A DNA stretch of 64,000 nt from Romboutsia sp. CE17 (GTDB lineage: Bacteria; Bacillota; Clostridia; Peptostreptococcales; Peptostreptococcaceae). Below the pieces are notes generated by a model. It was not told the DNA's origin. It saw nothing but the letters and a program-made list of their open reading frames with translations, and made no database searches. Positions 18,514 through 27,483 of this stretch are shown in pieces. The DNA lies in assembly GCF_012317385.1 (NCBI RefSeq), contig NZ_CP051144.1, positions 806,001 to 870,000 of the forward strand. Reading direction: 5' to 3'. The position numbers were made by a program, and so were the translations under genes. Positions within the stretch are counted from its first letter, which is position 1, and the number at the start of each line of letters is the position of its first letter.

Positions 18514-19860
18514 TTGTCAATAATAGTAACTGCTGTCTTTGCACTTGTAGTCGTGTGGATAGTATATAAATTTATTAAGGAAAAACAATACTCAAATGAA
18601 GCAACCTTAGGCAATATTGCATCAACAATAGGAGTATTAGGTACTTTTGTAGGAATATCAATAGGACTTTTGGAATTTGACCCTAACAATATAACAGAAA
18701 GTGTTCCAATGTTGTTAGCAGGTATGAAAATAGCCTTTGCAACTTCAATAGTAGGTATGTCTGGATCAATATTTATGAAATATGTAGCACTTAAAAATGA
18801 AGATGAAGAAAATATAGATGATATTATTGAACTTTTTAATACTATGATAAAAGAAAGTAGAGAAGTGAATTCTACTTTAATACAAAATCAAATACAAACT
18901 GAAGATGTACTCAATAAAGTAAGTAAATTATGGATAAGTAGTCAAAGAGAATTTACAAAAACTTTATCAGAAGAATTGCATAGTTTAAATCTAAATACTT
19001 CAGCAAAACAAGAAGAGCTTGTATCAGAATTTAAAAAACTTGGAGAAACTTTTACAGAATTAAATAGAGGAGTTAATTCATTACTTAATTGGCAAGAAAA
19101 TTATAAAGATACTGTAGAAATGACTATAGAAGAATTAAATAAGGTGGTATCTTCAATAAGTTATATAGAGGAATCCATGGCACATATAAGTGAAAATTCT
19201 TCTTTAATAAAAGAAAATAATGAGAACTTGAGTAGTGTATTAAAGGATATTAAATACTCACAAAGTATAATTATAGATGGAACTAAGTCAATAATAAGTA
19301 TATCAGAAAAAGCTAATGAATCTATACCAATAATAAATACATATTTTGAAAAATCTAATGAAGCATTCAAAATAGAAGTTGGTGAGTACTTAAATCAATT
19401 TAAGATGATGGTATATTCTTTAAAAGAATGTGTCCCAGAGGTTAATAGTTATTTATTAAAATCGACTAGAAGATTCGATCAAACACTAAGTAACTTTACA
19501 AGTGAACTAGAAAGTACTTTAAAGCAAAATACTATATCAATGAATAATCAATTAGAAATAATCAAGAAATCATCTACTAACTTAAATATAAATATAGAAA
19601 ACTCAATTTCAGATTCAACTAAGAGAATAGAAAATATAACTAATGCAACTTCTAAACAAATAAAGATTATGGTAGAAGATATGGAAAAAATATTTACAAG
19701 AAAAATTGATAAGTTAGATGAAGTATTAGAGATGGAACTTACAAAATCCTTAAGTAGTTTGGGAAATCAACTAGCTACAATATCTGAAAGATTTGCTAGT
19801 GATTATACTCCATTAGCTGATAAATTAAGAGAAGTAGTAGAATTATCAAAAGGGGTTTGA
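18514..19860 (+). CDS. ZorA-like MotA/TolQ/ExbB-type motor protein
   Basis: 448 residues. Three N-terminal membrane helices (about 3-20, 31-53, 68-90) carry the MotA/ExbB-type core: TLGNIASTIGVLGTFVGISI and VPMLLAGMKIAFATSIVGM. They are followed by about 350 residues of helical, coiled-coil-rich tail. That arrangement is the hallmark of ZorA, the ion-driven motor of the Zorya anti-phage system, whose tail projects into the cytoplasm. The next two genes are a MotB/OmpA-like protein and an HNH nuclease, which strengthens the call. The start is TTG with AAAGGAG at 18497-18503. Flagellar or chemotaxis genes are absent nearby. The ZorA assignment is from architecture and context. Confidence 0.8.
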   Translation: MSIIVTAVFALVVVWIVYKFIKEKQYSNEATLGNIASTIGVLGTFVGISIGLLEFDPNNITESVPMLLAGMKIAFATSIVGMSGSIFMKYVALKNEDEENIDDIIELFNTMIKESREVNSTLIQNQIQTEDVLNKVSKLWISSQREFTKTLSEELHSLNLNTSAKQEELVSEFKKLGETFTELNRGVNSLLNWQENYKDTVEMTIEELNKVVSSISYIEESMAHISENSSLIKENNENLSSVLKDIKYSQSIIIDGTKSIISISEKANESIPIINTYFEKSNEAFKIEVGEYLNQFKMMVYSLKECVPEVNSYLLKSTRRFDQTLSNFTSELESTLKQNTISMNNQLEIIKKSSTNLNINIENSISDSTKRIENITNATSKQIKIMVEDMEKIFTRKIDKLDEVLEMELTKSLSSLGNQLATISERFASDYTPLADKLREVVELSKGV

Positions 19861-19866
19861 TAAACT

Positions 19867-20595
19867 ATGGGCAAACTAGATAGATTTAGAAGAAATAAAA
19901 GTATTGAAGGTCCCCTATCATCTATATCTGATTTAATGTCAGGTCTTATGATAATATTTTTATTTATAGCTGTTTCCTTTATGAGTAGAGTAGTAGATGA
20001 AAATATTCAAATAAAAAAACAACAAGAAACTGTAGAAAATATAGTAACAACTTATGAGGAAACTAAGGTAAGTATATATGATGATTTATATAGTGAATTT
20101 AAAGATGATATGAAATACTGGAATATGGAAATTGATAAAGATGGAACTATTAGGTTTAAAGAACCAGATATTTTCTTTGAAAAAGGAAAATCAGATCTAA
20201 AGCCTGAATTTGAAGATATGCTTGATTCTTTTTTTCCTAGATACATAAATTTAATATATGAAAATCATAAAGATAAGGTAGAAGCTATAAGGATAGAAGG
20301 TCATACTTCAAGTGAATGGGAAGAAAATGCAACGAAAAAAGAGTCTTACTTTAAAAATATGGAGCTTTCTCAAGATAGAACTAGAAATGTATTAGAGTAT
20401 ATTATGAATATAAAAAGTATATTAAAATATGAAGATTGGTTAATTGATAAAATAACAGCTAATGGGATGTCATATAGTAAACGCGTTATGAATGATAATA
20501 CAGAGAATAAAGAAGCATCAAGAAGAGTAGAGTTTAAAGTAATAACTAATTCAGAAGAAACAATAAATGAAATCTTAGATAATTACAATGATTAG
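19867..20595 (+). CDS. ZorB-like MotB/OmpA-type stator protein
   Basis: 242 residues. A short cytoplasmic N-terminus is followed by one membrane helix (about 20-41) with Asp22 in SISDLMSGLMIIFLFI, at the place of the ion-carrying aspartate of MotB, ExbD and ZorB. A linker leads to a C-terminal OmpA-like peptidoglycan-binding domain: IEGHTSS (143-149), ELSQDRTRNV (168-177) and EASRRVEF (216-223). It starts six bases after the ZorA-like gene and is surely cotranscribed. In Zorya, ZorA and ZorB form a 5:2 complex anchored to the wall. Confidence 0.85.
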   Translation: MGKLDRFRRNKSIEGPLSSISDLMSGLMIIFLFIAVSFMSRVVDENIQIKKQQETVENIVTTYEETKVSIYDDLYSEFKDDMKYWNMEIDKDGTIRFKEPDIFFEKGKSDLKPEFEDMLDSFFPRYINLIYENHKDKVEAIRIEGHTSSEWEENATKKESYFKNMELSQDRTRNVLEYIMNIKSILKYEDWLIDKITANGMSYSKRVMNDNTENKEASRRVEFKVITNSEETINEILDNYND

Positions 20596-20604
20596 AGGGA
20601 TAAT

Positions 20605-20928
20605 ATGAAATTACCTAATTTTATAGAAAATAATATTTTTGAGAGTATTAGAGAAGATATGAATATAGACAAGGATTATATATTAGAATTGTGCTATAAT
20701 TATGATTTTGAAAATAAGAAAATAGATAATAAATACAGAAGATATAGTAGAGACTGGATTAGTATCTCAGAAGAATATAAGAAAAATAAAAATTACAAGT
20801 GTGAAGAATGTGGTTTAGACTGTTTTATTACTAAATACTATTTACATGTTCATCATATTAATAATAATAGATTTAATAATAGTGATAGAAATTTAAAAGC
20901 TCTATGTAGAGCTTGTCTTAGGAAATAA
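20605..20928 (+). CDS. small HNH endonuclease, ZorE-like effector
   Basis: 107 residues. The C-terminal half is a zinc-type HNH domain: CEEC (66-69), HVHHINNN (81-88), DRNLKALCRAC (94-104). The presumed metal and catalytic residues are His83, His84 and Asn96, with the zinc cysteines Cys66, Cys69, Cys101 and Cys104. The N-terminal 60 residues are charged and unrecognised. The gene lies nine bases after the ZorB-like gene with GAGGGATAAT between, so the three form one operon ending in a terminator. Type II Zorya uses an HNH protein (ZorE). This one is little more than the bare nuclease domain, so it may represent a reduced variant. Confidence 0.8.
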   Translation: MKLPNFIENNIFESIREDMNIDKDYILELCYNYDFENKKIDNKYRRYSRDWISISEEYKKNKNYKCEECGLDCFITKYYLHVHHINNNRFNNSDRNLKALCRACLRK

Positions 20929-20971
20929 TTAAATTGTAATAAACTACATTTTTAATGGTTAAAATATAAAT

Positions 20972-21010
20972 GAGGCTCTAGATTGTGTTATTTTCAGTCT
21001 AGAGTTTTTT
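20972..21010 (+). terminator. Rho-independent terminator of the motor-nuclease operon
   Basis: CTCTAGA / TCTAGAG hairpin followed by six T, about 45 bases after the HNH gene and before the ribosome binding site of the next gene. Confidence 0.8.
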
Positions 21011-21037
21011 ATTGAAAATAAAATAAGGAGTAATAAG

Positions 21038-21934
21038 ATGTCAAATAAAAATGTTTTTTTAGAAGGCTTAAAAGATGGCAATGTAAAAATATCTCTTATG
21101 ATAATAAAAAAGTTATATAAAGATGGAAATAAAAATGTATATTTATTAAGTGACAAGACTGGTTATATAAATGGTAAAATAGCATCGAAGTTAAGATTAG
21201 AACCAGGACAAGTTGTTGAAATAGAAGGAGTTAAGAATTCGGTAATAGATGTAAACCATTTGAAGAATGTTGAAGAATATGAAATTGAAGATTACCTAGT
21301 AACTGTAAAAAGACCTATAGAAGAAATCATGAATTATATAGAAGAAATAACTAAAGAATGTATAACTTCACCTGAAGGAAAAAAATTAAATGATTACTTT
21401 TTTAAAGATGAAAAATTTCTTGAAAAATTTAAAAAAGGAATAGGTGGAGTATCTATGCACCATAATTATATAGGTGGACTTGCAGAACATACACTAAACG
21501 TAATGTATTTAACTAAAATTCTATGCAAAAGATACAATTGTAGAAGAAAAGAGATTGCGGTTTTAAGTGCAAAACTTCATGATATAGGTAAATTAGATGA
21601 ACTTTATTATAATGGTCCTTTTAAATATACTCTTGAAGGAGAACTAGAAGGTCATATTATAATTGGAGTTCAGATAATAGATAGGGCAATTAGAGATATG
21701 AATGTTCCTTTTAGTGAAGATTTTATACGAAGAATAAAAGGCTGTATTGTTCAACATCATGGAAAGCTTGAATATGGATCTCCAAGAGTAGCAAATATGG
21801 AAGAGTCCATAATACTTAATTTTGCAGATAATATTGATGCTACTATGAATAAAATAGAGCAAATAAAAGAAGATACTAGAAAGAATTCCTGGTCACAATA
21901 TGATAGAAGAATAGAAACAAAGCTTTATCTGTAA
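21038..21934 (+). CDS. YhaM-like 3'-5' exoribonuclease (OB fold plus HD domain)
   Basis: 298 residues. The N-terminal 85 resemble an OB nucleic-acid-binding fold (YLLSDKTGYINGKIAS). An HD phosphohydrolase domain follows, with metal motifs HHNYIGGLAEHTLNV and LSAKLHDIGKLDE and the later VQHHGKLEYGSP. This is the architecture of YhaM, a 3'-5' exoribonuclease of Gram-positive bacteria. It is cytoplasmic, with AATAAGGAG upstream. It is separated from the preceding defence-like operon by a terminator and is probably a housekeeping gene. Confidence 0.88.
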   Translation: MSNKNVFLEGLKDGNVKISLMIIKKLYKDGNKNVYLLSDKTGYINGKIASKLRLEPGQVVEIEGVKNSVIDVNHLKNVEEYEIEDYLVTVKRPIEEIMNYIEEITKECITSPEGKKLNDYFFKDEKFLEKFKKGIGGVSMHHNYIGGLAEHTLNVMYLTKILCKRYNCRRKEIAVLSAKLHDIGKLDELYYNGPFKYTLEGELEGHIIIGVQIIDRAIRDMNVPFSEDFIRRIKGCIVQHHGKLEYGSPRVANMEESIILNFADNIDATMNKIEQIKEDTRKNSWSQYDRRIETKLYL

Positions 21935-21987
21935 ATTTAAATCGTTATATAAAATATGATATAGTTTAATAATTATATTACTTAACA

Positions 21988-22022
21988 TAAAAAGGTATCT
22001 AATATTAGATACCTTTTTATAA
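21988..22022. terminator. bidirectional terminator
   Basis: AAAAAGGTATCTAAT / ATTAGATACCTTTTT perfect hairpin between convergent genes. Confidence 0.92.
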
Positions 22023-22031
22023 GCTCTGCAA

Positions 22032-22244
22032 TTATAACATTAACATTATAAAGTCATAACCAATATATAATGCAGATAATCCTACTAAACCATAGATTAT
22101 TCTACTAAGGGTACTTATATTACCAAAATTACCTCCACCAGCTAGTAAAGCTGCTACTAAATCAAATTTAAATAAAGCAACTAAGCCCCAGTTAAGAGCT
22201 CCAATTAAAACTAAAGTTATACATATATTATAAATTATATCCAT
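22032..22244 (-). CDS. DUF378 small membrane protein
   Basis: 70 residues with two hydrophobic helices. The DUF378 hallmark is ALNWGLVALFKFDLVAALL, followed by GLVGLSALY. The function of this widespread family is unknown. AAAGGAGGAATTATT precedes the ATG. Confidence 0.92.
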   Translation of the reverse strand: MDIIYNICITLVLIGALNWGLVALFKFDLVAALLAGGGNFGNISTLSRIIYGLVGLSALYIGYDFIMLML

Positions 22245-22611
22245 AATAATTCCTCCTTTTGTAAATTTATGATATTATTATTTGTAAAACTATATATTAT
22301 ATTCTAAAAAATAACAAATTTTTATATTAAGTATTTTTTATATTAAATATTTTATAGATATAATGAGTTAGTAAAAAATATTAAATTATTATTATTTAAA
22401 TATTTATAGTAAATATTTTTAGGTTAGCTTTATAGAATATTTAAATATATAGATAAAAAGTATTGATTAGTTTTTAGGAATAAAGGTTTTTTATTTTGAT
22501 ATTAATAACTTTAGCAGGATAAAAAAGGATAATAATAAAAAGGTGTGAAATATAGATAAATATACAAGAAATAAGTTAGATATCTTTAATGTTTATAGGG
22601 AGGAGATTAAA
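22245..22611. other. intergenic region without recognisable element
   Basis: About 370 bases of very AT-rich sequence between the DUF378 gene and the regulator gene. I see no -24/-12 sigma-54 promoter, hairpin, riboswitch or coding relic. Confidence 0.5.
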
Positions 22612-24333
22612 TTGTCTATATTATCGTTTGTTCAAGCTACAGTTTTAAAATCTATCAATATAATAGCGAAAGTAATAAAAGTTGATATAGAGGTTGTTGA
22701 TACAAATCTTTATAGAATAGCAGGAACTGGCAAATTTGCAATTAAAATAAATCAAGATATGAGCTTGAATGGATATGTATATAAAAATATTTTAAAAATA
22801 GGGGAGACAAAAGTAATTACAGATCCAGGAATTGATTTATATTGTAAAAACTGTAAAAATTATAAACAGTGCAATGAAACATTTGAGATTGCAACACCTA
22901 TAAAAATGAGGGATAAAGTAATAGGTGTAATAGGTTTAGTAAGTTTTAATGAGAAGCAAAAGGAAGTATTAGAAAGTGATTTAGATTTATACGTAGCTTT
23001 GATAGAGCAAATAGCTGATTTTATAGGAAGTAAAGCATATGAATATTTACAAAAAAATAATAAGGATAGTAGTATCGAAAATTTAGAAAAAATAATATCA
23101 AAAATAGATCAATGTGCTATTGTTGTTAATAAAAAAGATGAAATAGAAAATATAAATAAAAATGCATTAAATCAACTAAACTTAAGAAAAAATATATTAA
23201 GAAATAATATAATTATAAAAAAAACTGGTGATGAGATACAGGGGAAGCTAGAATATAGTATAAATATTAATGGAGAGAAATTTAATGTTATAGGAGAATT
23301 AATTAATATAAATGATGAAAAATATAATAATATATTATTATTTGATAATGTGGTAAGTAATAATTTAAATGTATCTAAATCAGAAAATATAAATAAAAAT
23401 ATAGAAATAATTGGAGATTCTAAGTTAATTAAACAATTAAAAAAAGAAATAAAGATGGTGTCAAAGTCATCGTCATCAATTCTTATAAGAGGCGATAGTG
23501 GAAGCGGAAAAAGTTTAGTAGCATATAATATATGGAATGAAAGTCATAAGTCGAATAGTCCACTTATAGTTGTAGATTGCAATCTAGTTCCAGAGGAGTA
23601 TCTTGAAGCTGAATTATTTGGATATGTTAAAAATAATGGAGACAGTTCTAAGTCAAGAGGTCAAATTGGAAAGCTAGAGATGGCTAATAAAGGGACCATA
23701 TTCATTAATGGAATTAGTGAATTATCATTATATCTACAAAGCAAATTATTAAGAGCGATAAAAGAAAATCAAATAAATAGGATAGGGTCAAATCGAATAA
23801 TACCAATCGATGTAAGAATAATCGCAGGAACAAATAAAGATATAAAAGCTTTAGTAGATAAAAATTTATTTATAAAGGATTTATATTATATTCTAAATGT
23901 AATTCCTATGAAAATTCCACCTTTAAGAGAAAGAAAAGAAGATATAGAAGAATTAGTCTTTTATTTTATAGATTATTTTTGTGAGCTATTTGATAAGTTT
24001 TTCTATAAAATTGAGGATGATGTAATAGATATTTTATATTCTTATTCTTGGCCAGGAAATGTTAGAGAACTTAAGAATACAATAGAATTTATGATAAATA
24101 TGATGGAGCATGATGGGATATTAAATATAAACACTATACCTCAAAATATTTTAGAGAATGAAATAATAGAAAAAGATATAACTCCAATTAGAGAATTAGA
24201 AAAAAAGGAAATATTAAAAGCTTTAAACATATATGGATATGATTTTGAAGGAAAGAAAAAAGCTGCTGAAAAATTAGGATTAAGTATGGCAACCTTATAT
24301 AGAAAGTTAGAAAAGTATGGTTTCTCAAAATGA
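22612..24333 (+). CDS. sigma-54-activator-like regulator with degenerate ATPase
   Basis: 573 residues. The N-terminal region (about 1-150) is GAF-like and holds a cysteine cluster, CKNCKNYKQC (78-87). An AAA+ domain of the enhancer-binding type spans about 265-490, and a Fis-type helix-turn-helix (GKKKAAEKLGLSMATLYRKL) ends the protein. The ATPase is altered. Walker A is GDSGSGKS (294-301), but the GAFTGA sigma-54-contact loop is replaced around 341-346 (NNGDSS), and the Walker B DE pair is NG (366-367). It therefore probably cannot hydrolyse ATP or remodel sigma-54. The start is TTG after GGGAGGAG. The neighbours are a dead diaminopropionate ammonia-lyase and an alanine-type symporter, an arrangement like ygeV next to ygeX. 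Confidence 0.85.
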   Translation: MSILSFVQATVLKSINIIAKVIKVDIEVVDTNLYRIAGTGKFAIKINQDMSLNGYVYKNILKIGETKVITDPGIDLYCKNCKNYKQCNETFEIATPIKMRDKVIGVIGLVSFNEKQKEVLESDLDLYVALIEQIADFIGSKAYEYLQKNNKDSSIENLEKIISKIDQCAIVVNKKDEIENINKNALNQLNLRKNILRNNIIIKKTGDEIQGKLEYSININGEKFNVIGELININDEKYNNILLFDNVVSNNLNVSKSENINKNIEIIGDSKLIKQLKKEIKMVSKSSSSILIRGDSGSGKSLVAYNIWNESHKSNSPLIVVDCNLVPEEYLEAELFGYVKNNGDSSKSRGQIGKLEMANKGTIFINGISELSLYLQSKLLRAIKENQINRIGSNRIIPIDVRIIAGTNKDIKALVDKNLFIKDLYYILNVIPMKIPPLRERKEDIEELVFYFIDYFCELFDKFFYKIEDDVIDILYSYSWPGNVRELKNTIEFMINMMEHDGILNINTIPQNILENEIIEKDITPIRELEKKEILKALNIYGYDFEGKKKAAEKLGLSMATLYRKLEKYGFSK

Positions 24334-24420
24334 AAAACAAAAAATAATAAAAATATTTTTTCTTATCAAAGTGAGAAATTAGGTGTAAAACTTTATAAAA
24401 TTTGAATTTAATAATGGAGC

Positions 24421-24473
24421 AAATCATTTATCAAAATGAGAAGTTTTTCTCAGTTAGATAAATGATTTTTTGT
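24421..24473 (+). terminator. Rho-independent terminator
   Basis: AAATCATTTATC / GATAAATGATTTTTT outer stem with an inner TGAGAA / TTCTCA stem, about 90 bases after the regulator gene. Confidence 0.8.
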
Positions 24474-24607
24474 TGTTGATATGGTATTGGAAATGAAGTA
24501 CTATGTTGTTGGAGGTGTTGTAAATACTAGGTGTAGAATAGTAATTATATAAATAATAAACGTGTGATGTATGATAGAAAATAAAAAAGGTAGATATATA
24601 TTTTCTA

Positions 24608-25375
24608 TGAGGTGAGAAACTTTTATAAAAGTCTTAATCTACATAAATAAACTTATTTACTAAAATTATATAATTTTTCTAAAGAACTAGGTATTAAAAT
24701 AATTAGGTAAAAGATGAATTTTTTAGATTTGGATTAAATATACTTAAAGTGTTAGGGTAAGCTATACATTAGGAAGTTATATATCTAAACTATGTAATGA
24801 AGGTATATAAAACTCATTTTTTAGAAAATGTTTACTTAAGAGGATGGAGAAAAAATATCAAAATAAGGTGTATAGAATAGTATATCTGATATAAATTATT
24901 ATGAGTCAGCTAGATTGGTAGTTAAGAAGTATAAAGAATTAGGAATAATAATAGCTTAAGATACTTATTGATATAGCTGTAAAAATATTTAAACTTATAC
25001 TATACAAAATAGTATCAGAAGTATATGAGCAACCTTAAGAAGAAAAACCTACACATATATTTTTACATATAGATTTGAATATTTGTGAAGATCAGTACAA
25101 TGAAATTTTATAAATATATATAAAGATGTATAGAGATGATAGACTAGTGACAAGTATTGAGCACTAAAAGAAATGAACATATATAAATTCACAAAAGAAG
25201 AAATGAGAACAATTATAAAAGTTTATATGCTAAATATAATGGTAGCATTAGACTGTGCAAATCAGATCCTATAGGAGGGAAATTTAAATAAATTCTTGAG
25301 ATGGATTTTTATATTATTAAGCACAATTAGCATTAAAATAAATGAGAATATTAATAAGTCTAAATTTTGAGAAAG
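24608..25375 (+). pseudogene. diaminopropionate ammonia-lyase relic
   Basis: Pieces in shifting frames follow the order of diaminopropionate ammonia-lyase (YgeX/DpaL), a PLP enzyme that turns 2,3-diaminopropionate into pyruvate and ammonia. In order they are FYKSLNLHK, LYNFSKELGIK, ESARLVVKKYKELG, KPTHIFLHIDL, YRDDRLVTSIE and, near the end, AQLALK followed by MRILISL. Each matches a family segment (for example KPTHVFLQAG and YGDDRPITTIE). Many stops and several frameshifts show that it is dead. The whole protein is about 400 residues, so most of its length is still traceable. Confidence 0.7.
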
Positions 25376-25399
25376 AAAATTACTTAAAGATTAAAAAAA

Positions 25400-25690
25400 T
25401 ATAAAAGCTAGAGTAAATTAATTATAAAGTTCTAGGCAATGCAATTTTAACATTGATAGATATAAAATCAGCGTTATATGCAGGAAACTTAGTAGCTGTA
25501 GATTTACATATAGATGAAGATTTTATTAGAAATATATATACATAAAAAATAAGATGGATTTGATTGTGAAATAACTAAATATAATTTTTGTACAAATAGA
25601 AGTTATTATTTAGCTAAAGTAAGAATTAAAGCTATTTGAGAAGATTACAAAAGTTTATTAATAATTGATGAAAGCTTTGTTATAAAATAA
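25400..25690 (+). pseudogene. eroded coding relic, family not recognised
   Basis: A readable block NAILTLIDIKSALYAGNLVA continues VDLHIDEDFIRNIY, then shifts frame to DGFDCEITKYNFCTNRSYYL and AKVRIKAI, a stop, and EDYKSLLIIDESFVIK before a final stop. The composition is that of a real protein C-terminus. It lies between the lyase relic and the symporter and may be the tail of a regulator or a second enzyme of the same lost pathway. Confidence 0.45.
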
Positions 25691-25720
25691 TAAAAATTAA
25701 TTTTATATAGGAGGTTGGAT

Positions 25721-27097
25721 ATGTTAGAAAATATAATAATTGCGTTAGCTGATTTTTTATGGGGATTTCCAACGATGATTTTAATCTTTGTTACAGGTTT
25801 AGTATTTAGTATAAAAACTGGCTTCTTTCAAATAAGATGCTTACCATATGTTCTTAAAGAAACCTTAGGATCTATATTTAAAAAAGATAAAATCTTAAAG
25901 TCCGAAGGAGTTATGACTCCATTCCAGGCTGTAGCTACAGCACTTTCTGGAACAGTAGGGACTGCTAATATAGCAGGTATAGCAACAGCAATAGCAATAG
26001 GGGGTCCAGGATCTGTATTTTGGATGTGGTTTGTAGCTATGCTAGGTATGATAACTAAGATGGTAGAAGTTTCTTTAGCAGTTTATTATAGAGAGAAAGA
26101 TAAAGATGGAAATTTCTATGGTGGACCAATGTATTATATAGAAAAAGGATTAGGAGATAAATGGAGATTATTAGCTAAATTTTTTGCAGTTATGATGATT
26201 TTAGGTGCATTGGGAACAGCGGTATTTGTACAACCTCATACAATGTCTCAAGCTATGAATAATATATTCAATATACCACCAGTAGCTACTGTATTGATAG
26301 TAACAGCAATAACCGGAATAGTAGTAATTGGTGGATTTAAAAGAATAGGACAATTCTGTGAAAAGATAACACCAGCGATGTGTATACTATATATAGTAGC
26401 TTCATTAGGGGTTATAATTATAAATATAGAAAACTTACCTACTGTGATAAGTAATATATTTGTTTATGCATTTCAACCAATGCCAGCAATCGGAGGGTTT
26501 GCTGGATCTACAGTATTATTAACTCTAAGAAGAGGAATGTCTAGAGGAATATTTTCAAATGAAGCAGGTATGGGTTCAGCACCAATGGTACATGCGACTG
26601 CAATAACAGATCATCCAATTAGACAAGGATTATATGGAGTATTTGAAGTTTTTGTAGATACATTAGTTGTAGGTAGTTGTACATCACTTGCGATACTTTG
26701 TTGTGGGCCTGAAGTTTGGGCTAGTGGATTAAATGGTGTAGATTTGACAATAGCTGCATTTTCGAGTGTTTATGGTGGTTTTGGTAGTTATATAATAGGG
26801 ATATGTGTATTATTATTTGCACTTTCAACTATGATTGGTTGGGCTATAGAGTATGAAACATCTGTAGTATATGTATTTGGAAATAAATACATAAAACTAT
26901 TTAGATGGATATATTTAATACCGCCATTTTTAACGCTTGGAAAAACTACAGAAATGATATGGACTGTAGTTGATGTTGCGACAGGAATAGAAATCATACC
27001 GAATTTAATAGCTGTATTTATGTTAAGTGGAGTATTTACGAAGTTATTTAAAGATTTTACATTAAACCATATGTATGATAAAAGTAAGGTACAATAA
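25721..27097 (+). CDS. alanine/glycine:cation symporter (AGCS family)
   Basis: 458 residues, about ten or eleven membrane helices. Family signatures are FQAVATALSGTVGTANIAGI, the GGPGSVFWMWFVAMLGM segment, YGGPMYYIEKGLG and FSNEAGMGSAPMVHA. AGCS proteins import alanine or glycine with sodium. An in-frame TTG at 25715 overlaps the AGGAGG at 25709-25714, so ATG 25721 is the start. It is separated by relics from the degenerate regulator upstream and has no close downstream partner. Confidence 0.93.
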   Translation: MLENIIIALADFLWGFPTMILIFVTGLVFSIKTGFFQIRCLPYVLKETLGSIFKKDKILKSEGVMTPFQAVATALSGTVGTANIAGIATAIAIGGPGSVFWMWFVAMLGMITKMVEVSLAVYYREKDKDGNFYGGPMYYIEKGLGDKWRLLAKFFAVMMILGALGTAVFVQPHTMSQAMNNIFNIPPVATVLIVTAITGIVVIGGFKRIGQFCEKITPAMCILYIVASLGVIIINIENLPTVISNIFVYAFQPMPAIGGFAGSTVLLTLRRGMSRGIFSNEAGMGSAPMVHATAITDHPIRQGLYGVFEVFVDTLVVGSCTSLAILCCGPEVWASGLNGVDLTIAAFSSVYGGFGSYIIGICVLLFALSTMIGWAIEYETSVVYVFGNKYIKLFRWIYLIPPFLTLGKTTEMIWTVVDVATGIEIIPNLIAVFMLSGVFTKLFKDFTLNHMYDKSKVQ

Positions 27098-27349
27098 TAA
27101 AATTTATATATTTACTTAATTTAATAAATTAAATCATGGATAGTTAGTTAATACTAGAAGAGAAATTATAGCTCATTTAGAAAATGAAAAATATAATTCT
27201 TAACTTGAATTAGGGATTAGAAATTCAAAGGAATAAGATGTTTCTATTCTAGAATTATTTATCTTTGAATTTTAAGTAGTAATGAATTTTAGTTTTTAAT
27301 AAGCGTTAAAAAGAATTTATAACTTAGATATAGATAGTTTTATTGATTA
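27098..27349 (+). other. intergenic stretch with faint coding trace
   Basis: A frame gives TRREIIAHLENEKYNS, a stop, LELGIRNSKE, a stop, and DVSILELFIFEF. This looks like a decayed short protein, but the family is not recognised and the case is weak. Confidence 0.3.
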
Positions 27350-27382
27350 AGAGAGCATCAATTAGAGATGCTCTTTTTGTTT
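27350..27382 (+). terminator. Rho-independent terminator
   Basis: AGAGCATC / GATGCTCT hairpin followed by T residues, ahead of the aminotransferase gene. Confidence 0.85.
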
Positions 27383-27483
27383 AAAATAAGAACAATTATT
27401 TTTATTTTAGGACAAATAGATTTAGAATAATTATTCTACTTTAAAAATATATTTATAAAATGAAGAATAAGGAGGGAAAGTAT

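Noticed and set aside
18514-20595. flagellar MotA-MotB stator
   Set aside because: The MotA-like protein lacks the flagellar four-helix layout and torque-generating loop and has a very long coiled tail; the HNH gene in the same operon and absence of flagellar genes favour a Zorya-type system.
24421-24473. riboswitch between the regulator and the lyase relic
   Set aside because: The structure is a simple nested terminator hairpin; no conserved riboswitch core was visible.
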